Positions 28,101 through 37,789 of a stretch of 64,000 nt of DNA are shown one piece after another. Both the position numbers and the translations under genes were made by a program. Source of the stretch: Tritonibacter litoralis (lineage in GTDB: Bacteria; Pseudomonadota; Alphaproteobacteria; Rhodobacterales; Rhodobacteraceae); the NCBI RefSeq assembly GCF_009496005.1, contig NZ_WIBF01000001.1, forward strand, positions 558,001 through 622,000, read 5' to 3'. Numbering within the stretch: position 1 is the stretch's first letter; every line of letters starts with the position of its first letter. Under the pieces are notes generated by a model. That model searched no databases and was not told the origin of the DNA. It saw nothing but the letters and a program-made list of their open reading frames with translations.

Positions 28101-29192
28101 ATGACCATGCAGACCACAGGCGTATTGCCCTGCCAAGACATCGAAGCAATGGTTGCAGAGGGCGCGATCCAGCTGGATCACCCCCCCGCTGAGGGTCAGA
28201 TCCAACCGGCCAGCCTGGATTTGCGATTGGGAACCGTTGCTTATCGGGTGCGGGCGTCCTTTTTGGCCGGGCATGGCCAATCGGTGCAGGACCGTCTGAC
28301 TGAGTTTGAGATGCACCAGATTGATTTGCGTGACGGCGCTGTTTTGGAAAAAGGCTGCGTCTATGTGGTGCCGCTGATGGAAAGCCTTGCGCTGCCACAG
28401 GATGTGTCAGCCGTTGCCAATGCCAAATCCTCCACCGGGCGGCTGGATCTGCTGACGCGCACCATCACCGACGGCGGGGCCGAGTTTGATCGGATCAAAC
28501 CCGGCTATCAGGGTCCGCTTTATGCGGAAATCTGTCCCCGCTCCTTCTCGGTTCTTGTGCGGCCCGGCATGCGATTGAACCAGATCCGGTTTCGACGCGG
28601 CCAAGCGATGCTGAGCGACCAAGAGCTGCGCAGCCTTCACGCCGAAGCTCCGCTGGTGGATGGGCTGGCAGTCATCGAAGACGGTCTGGGCTTTTCGGTC
28701 GATTTGCGCCTGCCAGGGAGCGACCTTGTGGGCTATCAGGCCAAACCACACACCAGCGTCATCGATCTGGACCGGATTGGTGCCTATGACCCAAAAGATT
28801 ATTGGGATGAGGTGCGCAGCGACAATGGCCGCATCATTCTGGACCCCGGCGCGTTTTACATTCTGGTGAGCCGCGAAGCCGTGCATATCCCCCCCGCCTA
28901 TGCCGCAGAAATGGCGCCTTACCTGGCGATGGTGGGAGAGTTCCGCGTGCATTACGCGGGTTTCTTTGATCCGGGCTTTGGCCACGCTGCGGCAGGGGGA
29001 TCAGGCTCGCGCGGAGTTTTGGAAGTCCGCTGTCACGAAGCGCCTTTTGTGCTGGAACACGGTCAGATTGTTGGCCGTCTGGTCTATGAGAAAATGGCTG
29101 CCATTCCAGATCAGCTTTATGGCGCAGGGATTGCGTCAAACTATCAGGGGCAAGGACTGAAACTGTCCAAGCATTTCCGCACACCTGGGTAG
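28101..29192 (+). CDS. dcd: dCTP deaminase, tandem-domain type
   Basis: A 363-residue protein with two successive dUTPase/Dcd-fold halves, about twice the length of E. coli Dcd. The first half keeps the catalytic pattern: PASLDLRLG, VANAKSSTGRLDLL (Ser-Ser motif) and GYQGPLYAEI with the catalytic Glu. The second half repeats the fold (GRIILDPGAFYILVSRE, then SRGVLEVRCHE) but lacks the Ser-Ser segment. The predicted reaction is dCTP to dUTP and ammonia for dTTP supply. The ATG at 28101 has GGGAGG eight bases upstream. It faces a small basic gene and scpB. Confidence 0.87.
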   Translation: MTMQTTGVLPCQDIEAMVAEGAIQLDHPPAEGQIQPASLDLRLGTVAYRVRASFLAGHGQSVQDRLTEFEMHQIDLRDGAVLEKGCVYVVPLMESLALPQDVSAVANAKSSTGRLDLLTRTITDGGAEFDRIKPGYQGPLYAEICPRSFSVLVRPGMRLNQIRFRRGQAMLSDQELRSLHAEAPLVDGLAVIEDGLGFSVDLRLPGSDLVGYQAKPHTSVIDLDRIGAYDPKDYWDEVRSDNGRIILDPGAFYILVSREAVHIPPAYAAEMAPYLAMVGEFRVHYAGFFDPGFGHAAAGGSGSRGVLEVRCHEAPFVLEHGQIVGRLVYEKMAAIPDQLYGAGIASNYQGQGLKLSKHFRTPG

Positions 29193-29205
29193 TTTGCGAA
29201 CCGGA

Positions 29206-29403
29206 TCAGGAATTCCGCTTGGCCCGGCGCGCCTGCCGCATGGCACGGATCCGGTCGCGCTCTGCGCGTTCTTCATCGCTCATCTGACGCTTACCGCGCT
29301 GTGGCTTGTCGCTCACCGCGCGAAATCCCGCATCAACGCCGCGATTGACCAACCGGCCAATCACCCGGCGCAGGATCATATTGATCAACCAATTTGCGTT
29401 CAT
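29206..29403 (-). CDS. Small basic protein downstream of scpB
   Basis: A 65-residue protein beginning MNANWLINMILRRVIGRLVN. The first 25 residues could form an amphipathic or membrane-associated helix. The rest is very basic and charged (KRQMSDEERAERDRIRAMRQ). No domain is recognised. It is 52 bases after scpB on the same strand, so it may be the last gene of the argS-scpB transcript. Short proteins of this style seem common in Rhodobacterales. Function unknown. Confidence 0.6.
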   Translation of the reverse strand: MNANWLINMILRRVIGRLVNRGVDAGFRAVSDKPQRGKRQMSDEERAERDRIRAMRQARRAKRNS

Positions 29404-29455
29404 TGCGATCTCTCCTGTGTCAGCACGGCCCGAGTATCAGCACAATACGGTGATT

Positions 29456-30190
29456 TCAGGGCGTCTCTCTGGGCTCTGCTTCGGTGGGCCCTGCTTCGGA
29501 CGCTTCGGCGACCTCTGCGGTGTCCGGGAACAGTTCGGCCTGTTCTTCCACCTCATCCTCATCGTCACGCCCGCCAAGCGGCAGCGCACCCGGTGGCGGA
29601 CGGCTTTCCAACAGACCCGCAGATCGCAGCTCTTTCAGCCCCGGTAGATCGCGCGCGCTTTCCAGACCAAAGTGATCCAGGAAATTTGGCGTCACCACAA
29701 AGGTCACGGGCCGCCCCGGTGTCATCTTGCGACGCCCCAAGCGGATCCACTCCATCTCAAGCAGTTGATCAATGGTGCCACGCGCTACGGAAACGCCCCG
29801 AATCTCTTCGATTTCCGCACGTGTAATCGGCTGGTGATAGGCGATGATCGCCAAAGTCTCGATTGCAGCACGGGACAGTTTGCGCTGCTCAACCGTTTCG
29901 CGCTCCATCAGGAACCGAAGATCCGGTGCGGTGCGGATCGCCCAGGCATCCCCGACCTGGACCACGCGAATGCCACGGCCGTCATATCGGCTTTGCAGAT
30001 GGCCCAAGGCCTCGGCCGGTTTACAGCCATGGGGCATGCGGGCAGCCAGCTCGCGCAGGGTCACAGGCTCTGCACTGGCAAACAGCACCGCCTCGACCAT
30101 GCGCTCTTGTTCCGCCATCGGGGGCGCATCAAACAGGGTATCAGTGTCCAACTGCGCGGACGCAGATTGGCTGTCAGAAATATCCATCAT
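29456..30190 (-). CDS. scpB: Segregation and condensation protein B
   Basis: A 244-residue winged-helix subunit of the SMC-ScpAB condensin, which organises and separates chromosomes. The core starts at MVEAVLFASAEPVTLREL (residue about 31) and includes LSRAAIETLAIIAYHQPITRAEIEEIRG-type motifs and FGLESARDLPGLKEL. The N-terminal 30 and C-terminal 40 residues are unconserved and polar. The start overlaps the scpA stop by four bases, so translation is coupled. Confidence 0.92.
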   Translation of the reverse strand: MMDISDSQSASAQLDTDTLFDAPPMAEQERMVEAVLFASAEPVTLRELAARMPHGCKPAEALGHLQSRYDGRGIRVVQVGDAWAIRTAPDLRFLMERETVEQRKLSRAAIETLAIIAYHQPITRAEIEEIRGVSVARGTIDQLLEMEWIRLGRRKMTPGRPVTFVVTPNFLDHFGLESARDLPGLKELRSAGLLESRPPPGALPLGGRDDEDEVEEQAELFPDTAEVAEASEAGPTEAEPRETP

Positions 30191-30981
30191 TTACCTTCGT
30201 CTAGGCTGCGCAGTTTAATCGGCGCAAAGGTCTCCCCCTGCCGCAATTCCAGCTTGCCCTCTTTGGCCAATTGCAGCGCCGCTGCAAAGGTGGCCGCAGT
30301 GGCAGAGCGGCGCTTGACCGGATCGCTGTGCCAGCCGTCGGGCAAATAGCTGATCATATCGGTCCAATCGCCAGTAAAGCCAATCAACCCGCGCATACGT
30401 TCCAACGCCTGCTCCATGGTGTAAACCGACTCGCGGTCCATCACGAAGGGGCGGAATTCATCTTTGGTGCGGATCCGCGCATAGGCCTGCATCAGATCCA
30501 GAAGATTTGCGGAATAGGTCACGGATTTGACGCGTGTCACCCCTTCGCACATGCCCCGCACAAAGAAATCACGCCCGCGCTGATCCCGCGCCAAAAGCTG
30601 CGCGGCCGCGTCCCGCATGGCCTGCAGGCGCTCCAGCTGAAACGCCAGATGCGCGGCCAGTTCTTCGCCTGATGGCCCCTCTTCGGTGGGGTCCGGTGGC
30701 AACAACAGCCGCGATTTCAAAAAGGCAAGCCAGGCGGCCATCACCAGATAGTCCGCCGCCAGCTCAATCCTCAGTTCCTTGGCGCGTTCCACAAAGGTCA
30801 GGTACTGGCGTGCCAGCTCCAGCACGGAAATGCGCCGCAGGTCCACCTTTTGGGTGCGCGACAACATCAGCAGAATATCAAGCGGCCCTTCAAAACCGTC
30901 GACATCCACAATCAGTGCTTCAGCCGCAAGCCGGTCCTCGACCGATTGCGTGTTTTCGGGAAAAAGCGTGTCTTCAGCCAT
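30187..30981 (-). CDS. scpA: Segregation and condensation protein A
   Basis: A 264-residue kleisin subunit that bridges SMC heads and binds ScpB. The N-terminal SMC-binding part contains VDGFEGPLDILLMLSRTQKVDLRRISVLE-type motifs near residues 27-55, and the middle contains DYLVMAAWLAFLKSRLLLP. The winged-helix C-terminus includes AATFAAALQLAKEGKLELRQ. Its start overlaps the end of nagZ by eight bases and its end overlaps scpB by four, placing it inside a tightly packed operon. Confidence 0.93.
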   Translation of the reverse strand: MAEDTLFPENTQSVEDRLAAEALIVDVDGFEGPLDILLMLSRTQKVDLRRISVLELARQYLTFVERAKELRIELAADYLVMAAWLAFLKSRLLLPPDPTEEGPSGEELAAHLAFQLERLQAMRDAAAQLLARDQRGRDFFVRGMCEGVTRVKSVTYSANLLDLMQAYARIRTKDEFRPFVMDRESVYTMEQALERMRGLIGFTGDWTDMISYLPDGWHSDPVKRRSATAATFAAALQLAKEGKLELRQGETFAPIKLRSLDEGK

Positions 30982-31981
30982 ATACCTGTCCGCTCATGAG
31001 AGCGGATAGTTCGTCCTCTACGGCGGAAATGTCAAGCGGCTGCGGCGCCTTTCGCAAGGCCAAAGCGGCGGAAGCACGCCGTTGCGCCGAGTCGCTCATC
31101 TCGCCTGCCGCTTGCGCCACGCGTGTGCGATCCGCCAGATCAGCATTACACAGCAAGACCACATCACAGCCCGCCGTCAGCGCCTGTTTTGAGATGTCGC
31201 TGTAAGAGCCCGACAAGGCCTTCATCGAGATATCATCAGTCATCAACAGACCGTCAAACCCCATCTCGGTCCGGATCAGATCCACCAGCTTGGGGGATAA
31301 GGTCGCGGGCAGCGGGTCAATGGCGTCAAACACCACATGGGCCGTCATCGCCATCGGCAGATCCGCCAGCGCTTTGAAGGCTGCGAAATCTTGCACCGTC
31401 AGATCACTGTGCGTGGCTGCCACATGGGGCAAGTCCAGATGGCTGTCAGAAACGGCGCGCCCGTGGCCGGGGATGTGTTTCAGAACTGGCAAGACACCGC
31501 CATCCAAATGCCCATCGGACACCGCGCGGGCGATCTCGGTCACGCTGTCCAGCGTTTCACCGTAACAGCGGTTCTTCAAAAACGGGTGCGTGTCATCCAT
31601 GGCGACATCGGCAATTGGCGCACAATTGCTGTCGATACCGAGGGCGCGCAGCTCATCCGCGATCAAGCGATACCGCAGATACATGGCCCGCGCAGCCGCG
31701 GCCCCTGACAAGGCGACGTGATCCAGCGGCGTTTTCCATTCCCGCGCCAAAGGCGCGCGCAGACGTTGAACCCGACCGCCCTCTTGGTCGATCGTGATCA
31801 CACAGTCATGGCCCGCCGCCTCGCGGAAATCATCGCATAAGGCACGCACCTGGTCCGCGCTGTCGATATTGCGCGCAAACAGGATAAAGCCAAAGGGCTT
31901 GGTCTCCGCAAACAGGGCCTTTTCCTCAGCCGTCAGGCGCAGGCCTTCGGCGTCCAGAATCGTAGCCCCAAATCGGCTCAT
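30974..31981 (-). CDS. nagZ: Beta-N-acetylhexosaminidase NagZ
   Basis: A 335-residue family 3 glycosidase of peptidoglycan recycling. It removes GlcNAc from GlcNAc-anhydro-muropeptides in the cytoplasm. The catalytic His-containing loop KHIPGHGRAVSDSH lies near residue 165, and the nucleophile Asp is in LLMTDDISMKAL near 240. IDQEGGRVQRL near 60 is also typical. ATG 31981 overlaps the stop of the SPOR gene by four bases. No signal peptide is present, as expected. It supplies the substrate of AnmK. Confidence 0.94.
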   Translation of the reverse strand: MSRFGATILDAEGLRLTAEEKALFAETKPFGFILFARNIDSADQVRALCDDFREAAGHDCVITIDQEGGRVQRLRAPLAREWKTPLDHVALSGAAAARAMYLRYRLIADELRALGIDSNCAPIADVAMDDTHPFLKNRCYGETLDSVTEIARAVSDGHLDGGVLPVLKHIPGHGRAVSDSHLDLPHVAATHSDLTVQDFAAFKALADLPMAMTAHVVFDAIDPLPATLSPKLVDLIRTEMGFDGLLMTDDISMKALSGSYSDISKQALTAGCDVVLLCNADLADRTRVAQAAGEMSDSAQRRASAALALRKAPQPLDISAVEDELSALMSGQVYG

Positions 31982-33159
31982 CGGGTGGTCACCGGGATAC
32001 AATCGGCGCGGCCAGCCACCAGGGCGGCACAGAAGCGGCGCGCATCGGACAGATCCTCAAACCCCATGGCACGCAGGCGATAGAAGGTGCGACCGCCGCT
32101 TTCAGCGCGCTGGATAACCCGTTGTTTTCCATCAAGGTAGTCCGAGAACCGTGCCGAGATCCGCGTCCATTCCGCCTTGGCCACTTCCGCGCTTTCATAG
32201 GCGCCAAGCTGTGCCAAACGGGTCCCTGCCGCCAGGCTTGCCGGATCCACATCGACCACCTGGGCTGCGGTTGGCGTTGCCGCAGGCGCAGACAGGCTGA
32301 CCGGAGTCAGACGTGTTGGCCGCGCTGCTGGACGCAGTGACACGCGCACGCCCGGTGCATCTAAAACGGCTGCGGCGACAACCGGCTCAACCTGTGTCAG
32401 CGGTGCTGGGGGCACAATCGCCGGGGCAACGGCCGCAACTTGGGTCACGGCATCGCCCGCATCAATGGCGGTCACGCCATCTGTCAACTGGGCAACCAAG
32501 GCGTCGATATCATCGCTTTGCACGCCTTCGGTAACGCGGGTTGGGGACACGACCGGTTGGACTTCGGCCACCTCCAGCTCGAGCTCCTCGGGCCTTTGCA
32601 ACGTCTCGATTTCGCTCAATTGCGCAAATGTCTTATCATCTTCGCTGAGGTCCAATTCCGCCGGTGCCAGCGTTAGGCGGTCCGCCGGTGCAGCAGCCGT
32701 GCCGGTTGCAGCAACCGCGTTAACGGCCAGCCCCTGATTGTCCGCAGGACGCCCACCCGGTTCGGCAGGCGAGACACGCAGCGGCCCTTCGGCAGCGCGC
32801 ACCACAGGAATGCCGGTCACATCACGGGTGATCAGATTATATCCCCAATAGCCAACCCCGATGGTCAGCGCGAGGGAGGCCACCCCGCCCAGGATCCCCA
32901 ATGTTCGGGTCCAATCGCGTTTCTCAGCTGGTGGTGCATAACCGTGATCTGCCCCTTGGGAGGCAAAACCCTGCGCGGGCGCGGCGTATAGGTTGCTGTC
33001 ATAGGCAGCCTGCGCATAGGTCTCGGTCCCCGGTCCGCTGTAACCGGATTGGGCCGTGTCTCGTGACTGTTGATAGGAGTCGCTTCGGGTGGGTTCCTGA
33101 TCCTGGAATCCACCCTGGGAAAAGGCCTGGTGCGCACCGGCCTGCGTAAAATACGCCAT
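31978..33159 (-). CDS. SPOR-domain membrane protein
   Basis: A 393-residue inner-membrane protein. The first 85 residues are Gln/Ser/Tyr-rich and cytoplasmic. One membrane helix follows at about 88-110 (GILGGVASLALTIGVGYWGY). A long Ala/Pro/Val-rich periplasmic linker then leads to a C-terminal SPOR domain (RLAQLGAYESAEVAKAEWTR onward, about 312-393), which binds denuded septal peptidoglycan. It probably acts in cell division or septal wall turnover. It sits between argS and nagZ, a conserved position in the group. Confidence 0.85.
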   Translation of the reverse strand: MAYFTQAGAHQAFSQGGFQDQEPTRSDSYQQSRDTAQSGYSGPGTETYAQAAYDSNLYAAPAQGFASQGADHGYAPPAEKRDWTRTLGILGGVASLALTIGVGYWGYNLITRDVTGIPVVRAAEGPLRVSPAEPGGRPADNQGLAVNAVAATGTAAAPADRLTLAPAELDLSEDDKTFAQLSEIETLQRPEELELEVAEVQPVVSPTRVTEGVQSDDIDALVAQLTDGVTAIDAGDAVTQVAAVAPAIVPPAPLTQVEPVVAAAVLDAPGVRVSLRPAARPTRLTPVSLSAPAATPTAAQVVDVDPASLAAGTRLAQLGAYESAEVAKAEWTRISARFSDYLDGKQRVIQRAESGGRTFYRLRAMGFEDLSDARRFCAALVAGRADCIPVTTR

Positions 33160-33266
33160 ATCCGCCTCTCTGCCACGCGCACTTCTGGTGTCGAAATGCG
33201 TCGGGTCTCTTTGAACTCTGCCTCAGTCCAGCGGTAGCGTTTATTGGTTGCGAATTTGTTTTCGCG

Positions 33267-35012
33267 TTATCGCATTTCTTCCGCCGGTTTCACGCCAAGA
33301 ATACCAAGCCCAGCAGAAATGACAACGGAAACGGCGCGCGCCAGCGCCAAATTCGCATGTGTTGCCGATTGGTCGCCATCCTTAACAAAACGTAAATCAT
33401 GGTTTGTTTTGCCAAGGTGGTACAACCCGTGCAGCTCGGACGCCAGATCATACAGATAGAAGGCGACCCGGTGCGGTTCATTGGTGCGCGCGGCGATTTC
33501 CACCTGACGCGGCCATTCCGCCAGCTTCTTGACCACAGCCAACTGCGCCGGATCTGCGATCAGCGCCAGATCCGCTCCCGCCAGTGCAGCGTCTGTCACA
33601 TCCAAATCCTGTTCCGCCGCTTTGCGCAGGGTCGAACAAATCCGGGCGTTGGCATATTGCACATAAAACACCGGATTGTCCTTGGACTGTTCCAGCGCCT
33701 TGTCGAGGTCAAAGTCAAAGCCCTGGTCATTTTTGCGCGTCAGCAGCATGAACCGGGTCACATCTGCGCCCACCGCATCCACAACATCACGCAGGGTCAC
33801 AAAGGTCCCTGCCCGTTTGGACATTTTGAACTCGGCCCCGTCTTTGAACAGCTTCACCAGCTGACACAGTTTGATGTCCAGCGGCACCTTACCATCCGAC
33901 AGCGCGGAAACGGCAGCTTTCATCCGCTTGACATAACCCCCGTGGTCCGCCCCAAAGACATCGATCAGCTCATCAAAACCACGGCTGACCTTGTCATAGT
34001 GATAAGCGATGTCCGGCGCAAAATAGGTCCAGGCACCGTCGGATTTCATCACCGCCCGGTCGACGTCATCGCCATGGTCGGTGGATTTGAACAGCGTCTG
34101 CTCACGCGGTTCCCAATCATCGGGCTTCTTGCCCTTAGGCGGCTCCAGCACGCCGCGATAGATCAGGCCTTTTTCCTGCAGCTCTTCCAGCGCGGCCTCG
34201 ATCCGGCCGGTGCCGTACAGGGACTTTTCCGAATAAAAGACGTCCATCTCGATCCCCAACAGGGCGAGGTCTTCGCGGATCATCTTCATCATCTCATCGG
34301 TGGCGAACAGACGGAACTGTTCCAACCAGGCCTCTTCGGGCTGGTCGACAAAGGCATCGCCAAACTTGTCTTTGAGCGCCTCGCCAACCGGCTTCAGGTA
34401 ATCCGCCGGATAGGTGCCATCTGGGAATTCAACCGATTGCCCATGCGCCTCAAGATACCGCAGATAGGCCGAGCGCGCCAAGACATCCACCTGCGCGCCG
34501 CCGTCGTTGATGTAATATTCGCGGGTCACATCATAACCGGCAAAATCCAGCAAACTCGACAGCGCGTCACCAAAGACCGCGCCACGAGTGTGCCCCACAT
34601 GCAAGGGCCCGGTTGGGTTGGCCGAGACATATTCTACGTTGACCCGTTTGCCCTGCCCCATAGTAGAGCGGCCATAGTCAGTGCCCCCCGCCAGAACCTG
34701 CGCCAGAACAGTTTGCCAGACAGTGTCCGCCAGACGCAGGTTCAGGAAACCCGGCCCTGCAACCGAGGCTTCGGTGATCCGCGCATCCTCGCCCAGTTTG
34801 GCGGCGAGAGTGTCGGCAATATCGCGTGGTTTCATCTTGGCCGGTTTGGCCAGGACCATCGCCGCATTGGTCGCCATATCCCCATGCGCGGCATCGCGCG
34901 GCGGCTCTACCGCGACATTGGCAAAGTCGAGCCCTTCGGGCAGAGCCCCATCCGCCACCATGGCGTTGAGGTTTTCGATCACAAGCGAATGAATATCGGT
35001 AAAGAGGTTCAT
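33267..35012 (-). CDS. argS: Arginyl-tRNA synthetase
   Basis: A 581-residue class I synthetase. The HIGH-type motif is [18 protein letters not shown] near residue 120. The Arg-tRNA-binding N-terminal domain (residues 1-85) and C-terminal DALR domain (ending with [13 protein letters not shown]) are present. [12 protein letters not shown] near 400 carries the KMSKS motif. The ATG at 35012 has AGGA eight bases upstream; an in-frame start at 35033 adds seven unlikely residues. It leads the SPOR-nagZ-scpA-scpB series. Confidence 0.96.
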   Translation of the reverse strand: MNLFTDIHSLVIENLNAMVADGALPEGLDFANVAVEPPRDAAHGDMATNAAMVLAKPAKMKPRDIADTLAAKLGEDARITEASVAGPGFLNLRLADTVWQTVLAQVLAGGTDYGRSTMGQGKRVNVEYVSANPTGPLHVGHTRGAVFGDALSSLLDFAGYDVTREYYINDGGAQVDVLARSAYLRYLEAHGQSVEFPDGTYPADYLKPVGEALKDKFGDAFVDQPEEAWLEQFRLFATDEMMKMIREDLALLGIEMDVFYSEKSLYGTGRIEAALEELQEKGLIYRGVLEPPKGKKPDDWEPREQTLFKSTDHGDDVDRAVMKSDGAWTYFAPDIAYHYDKVSRGFDELIDVFGADHGGYVKRMKAAVSALSDGKVPLDIKLCQLVKLFKDGAEFKMSKRAGTFVTLRDVVDAVGADVTRFMLLTRKNDQGFDFDLDKALEQSKDNPVFYVQYANARICSTLRKAAEQDLDVTDAALAGADLALIADPAQLAVVKKLAEWPRQVEIAARTNEPHRVAFYLYDLASELHGLYHLGKTNHDLRFVKDGDQSATHANLALARAVSVVISAGLGILGVKPAEEMR

Positions 35013-35099
35013 ATCCGGCGTCCTATTGTTCATCCCTGCGGATAGCGAGGCGCTGGAACAGGGTCAACCTCTCCCTTATGATTTGATCATGTCTTGGCC

Positions 35100-36263
35100 C
35101 TACAAAGGGGAGGCCGCAGCCCGTTCAGGAAAGATCTGCGCATGCAGCTGCAGCGCAAAGCGGTCGGTCATGCCCGCGATGTAATCGCAGACCAGACGCA
35201 CCCGCGACAGCTTGTCCGTGCAGGACTTAATCTCGGGATGCCAGCGCGCCGGCATCTCCATCGTATTGTCCAGATAATATGCAAACAGATCCTCAACCAC
35301 CGTGGCCACGTGGGCGCGCACCACCATCACAGAAGGCGCGCGGTACATGCGAGTAAAGAGAAAGGCGCGAATAACCTTCAGATCCCGCCACAACCCGTCC
35401 GAGAAGGCGACAACCGGTCGCCCAAGGCCGCGCACGTCTTCGACGCTTTGAACGCCCGAGGTTTCAAGGTTCGCCCGTGTGGTGTCGATCACATCAGACA
35501 CCAGAACGCCAAACACGCGGCGCAACGCCTCGTGCCTGCGTCGGGTCGCCTCAAGGTCCGGGTATTTCTGATCCACCGTCGCAAAGGCCGCGCCGATGAT
35601 CGGCAGCTCTGCAATATCAGCGTCGGTAAACAACCCAGCCCGCAGACCATCATGGAGATCATGGTTGTTATAGGCAATATCATCAGCCAGAGCGGCCACC
35701 TGCGCTTCGGTGCTGGCATGGGTCGCCAGCTCCAGATCCATTTCGTCATTGCAGGCGGCCAGCGCCCAAGGCAGGTCGCCCAAAACCGGACCATTGTGTT
35801 TGGCAATGGCTTCCAGCGCCTCCCAAGTGAGGTTCAGCCCGTCAAATTCCGCATAGTGTTTTTCGAGCGAGGTCACAATGCGAATGGCCTGCGCATTGTG
35901 GTCAAACCCACCGTAGGGCTCCATCAACGCATGCAGCGCATCTTCGCCCGTGTGCCCAAAGGGTGTGTGCCCCAGATCATGGGCCAGCGCCACCGCCTCG
36001 GTCAGCTCCTGGTTCAACCCCAAAGCGCCGGCGATGGTGCGCGCCACTTGCGCAACCTCGATCGAATGGGTCAGCCGGGTGCGGTAATTGTCGCCTTCAT
36101 GTTCCACAAAAACCTGTGTCTTGTGTTTAAGCCTGCGAAAGGCGCTGGCGTGGATAATCCGGTCACGATCCCGTTGAAACGGAGAGCGAAAGCTGCTTTC
36201 CTCTTCAAAGATGCGGCGTCCCCGCGTACGATCGGGAAAGGTTGCATAAGGCGCGTAGGTCAA
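35100..36263 (-). CDS. dgt: dGTP triphosphohydrolase-like protein
   Basis: A 387-residue HD-domain dNTP triphosphohydrolase. The HD metal site appears as RTRLTHSIEVAQVART (first His) and ALAHDLGHTPFGHTGEDAL (His-Asp pair) near residues 60-110. NHDLHDGLRAGLF near 210 and the C-terminal VCDYIAGMTDRFAL are also typical. It belongs to the short Dgt-like group, which hydrolyses dNTPs to nucleosides and triphosphate. It precedes argS on the same strand, 87 bases away, and is divergent from the A-type Fe-S carrier gene. Confidence 0.93.
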   Translation of the reverse strand: MTYAPYATFPDRTRGRRIFEEESSFRSPFQRDRDRIIHASAFRRLKHKTQVFVEHEGDNYRTRLTHSIEVAQVARTIAGALGLNQELTEAVALAHDLGHTPFGHTGEDALHALMEPYGGFDHNAQAIRIVTSLEKHYAEFDGLNLTWEALEAIAKHNGPVLGDLPWALAACNDEMDLELATHASTEAQVAALADDIAYNNHDLHDGLRAGLFTDADIAELPIIGAAFATVDQKYPDLEATRRRHEALRRVFGVLVSDVIDTTRANLETSGVQSVEDVRGLGRPVVAFSDGLWRDLKVIRAFLFTRMYRAPSVMVVRAHVATVVEDLFAYYLDNTMEMPARWHPEIKSCTDKLSRVRLVCDYIAGMTDRFALQLHAQIFPERAAASPL

Positions 36264-36350
36264 TGATCTTTTCCTTCGGCTAATCTTGTCGCCCGGCTCG
36301 CACCTTTCTATATATTAGGTCCCGCTGCAACACAGCATTGGAGAGATCAC

Positions 36351-36674
36351 ATGCAAATGCCACCCAAAGTGACCGATCGCGCCTTTGAACGCCTGGCAGA
36401 AATCGGTGCCGCCGCCCAAGGGCAGGCGCTGCGCATTGCTGTGGAAGGCGGCGGCTGTTCCGGCTTTCAATATCAGATCGAACTGGATCAGCCCGCGCAG
36501 GACGACCTGGTGCTGGAAGGAAACGGCGAAAAAGTCGTGGTCGACAGCATCTCCTTGCCCTATCTAGCGGATGCAACCATCGATTTCTCAGAAGAGCTGA
36601 TCGGCGCGCGTTTTGTGATCAACAACCCAAACGCAACAGCAAGCTGCGGCTGCGGCACATCTTTCTCGATGTAA
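36351..36674 (+). CDS. erpA: A-type iron-sulfur carrier (ErpA/IscA family)
   Basis: A 107-residue HesB/IscA-family protein. The three conserved cysteines are in place: Cys36 in EGGGCSGFQY and a CGC pair (residues 100 and 102) in SCGCGTSFSM. Such proteins hold a [2Fe-2S] or [4Fe-4S] cluster and pass it to apo-enzymes. The position next to dgt suits the protein usually called ErpA in this group. A GAGA-containing leader precedes ATG 36351; Met3 is a possible alternative start. It faces the unknown 352-residue gene 34 bases away. Confidence 0.85.
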   Translation: MQMPPKVTDRAFERLAEIGAAAQGQALRIAVEGGGCSGFQYQIELDQPAQDDLVLEGNGEKVVVDSISLPYLADATIDFSEELIGARFVINNPNATASCGCGTSFSM

Positions 36675-36708
36675 TTCCGAAACCGGACGACATATACGGG
36701 AGCGGCTT

Positions 36709-37767
36709 TTACCGCGCCCGCCCGCCGCGCGCGAACCCGTCATAGAAGCGCTCAAAATCCGGGATGCTGTTTTCCGCCTCCTGGAGCAGCTCACCATCGC
36801 GCAGTGGCAAGGCGGCCAGGATTTGGTTCCGCGCAGTGGTCCAAGCCAGTGCCCCAAGGCTTTCATCATTATACATCAGCTGAGACAGGGACTTCATCAC
36901 CCCTGGCGCCTTGCCGCCACGGATCTGTGTCGCGCCCGACGGAACCGCATGGTCAAACCCGCCCTGCCCGGCCGTCATCGCCCACCAGGCCCCAACAAAA
37001 TAGGCGTGGTAATCGTCATGGGTGCCATCAAACCCATCGGGAATAAACCTGTAGCGCTGCTGAGACTGGGCCAAGGCTTGCTCCCACTGCACGGGCACAG
37101 CTGCCTTTGCAAATCGCAGCGAAATACAGACCTCTGCCAAAAGATCCATGTTCTGATCCAAATAAGCGAGGATGCCGACATTTCGCAGACTCTCGACTGC
37201 CTCAGATGGCAGATCGGGATTACGCCGCCCATATTCCGACAGGTAGAACACGATATGGGTCAGCTCATAGGCCACTTTTGAATTGGGCATCGCAAACCGC
37301 GCGCTGTCACAGGCAAACCGCCGCAAACGATCAGACAAACCCGGATCCGCCCGACCGATGTTCCGGCGCGCCAGCAACCGCTCTGCTTCGGCCCGCTGAA
37401 GATCGGACAGCTCCAAATCCGCCAGTTTTTGCGTGTGAACCCAAGCGGCCAAAACCTGACTTTTCTCGCCCCCAAGACCCAAATCTTCGAGGTCCATACA
37501 GATCGACAAATAGAATCTGTAGTATTGGCGAAAAAAACACAACCTGCGGTCAATATTGTTATAAAACGGCAAATAAGCGGAGAGATCCAATTCGCCCGAC
37601 CCGCCAATTTGGCTTTCAAGAATATTTAGAAGTTCAGCATTTTCTTTCAGCCAAAAAACATCATTTTCAGACCTGCGAAAACGCGAAAAACAATCAATTA
37701 AAACATCATTTGAAGTCCGGGTGGTTTGATGATCCGCCCAGCCACGCAAGGAAACCACGTTTGACAT
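36709..37767 (-). CDS. Unknown 352-residue protein, partner of the repeat peptide
   Basis: A soluble, mostly helical-looking protein with no signal peptide, membrane helix or known catalytic motif: no CxxxCxxC, Walker A or protease signature. Parts worth searching are LIDCFSRFRRSENDVFWLKE at the N-terminus, ELTHIVFYLSEYGRR in the middle, and DGTHDDYHAYFVGAWWAMTA near residue 265. The N-terminal third is visibly richer in A and T than its neighbours. ATG 37767 has AAAGGG upstream. It follows the 74-residue repeat peptide by 56 bases, which contain an attenuator-like hairpin. It may match one of the recently named Rhodobacterales DUF families (I think of DUF6902), but I cannot check this. Confidence 0.75.
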   Translation of the reverse strand: MSNVVSLRGWADHQTTRTSNDVLIDCFSRFRRSENDVFWLKENAELLNILESQIGGSGELDLSAYLPFYNNIDRRLCFFRQYYRFYLSICMDLEDLGLGGEKSQVLAAWVHTQKLADLELSDLQRAEAERLLARRNIGRADPGLSDRLRRFACDSARFAMPNSKVAYELTHIVFYLSEYGRRNPDLPSEAVESLRNVGILAYLDQNMDLLAEVCISLRFAKAAVPVQWEQALAQSQQRYRFIPDGFDGTHDDYHAYFVGAWWAMTAGQGGFDHAVPSGATQIRGGKAPGVMKSLSQLMYNDESLGALAWTTARNQILAALPLRDGELLQEAENSIPDFERFYDGFARGGRAR

Positions 37768-37789
37768 AAACACCCTTTCAAAAGGAGAA

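Noticed and set aside
33399-35045. Long open frame antisense to argS
   Set aside because: A 548-codon frame exists only because of the codon bias of argS on the other strand; the translation is His/Arg-rich and resembles nothing.
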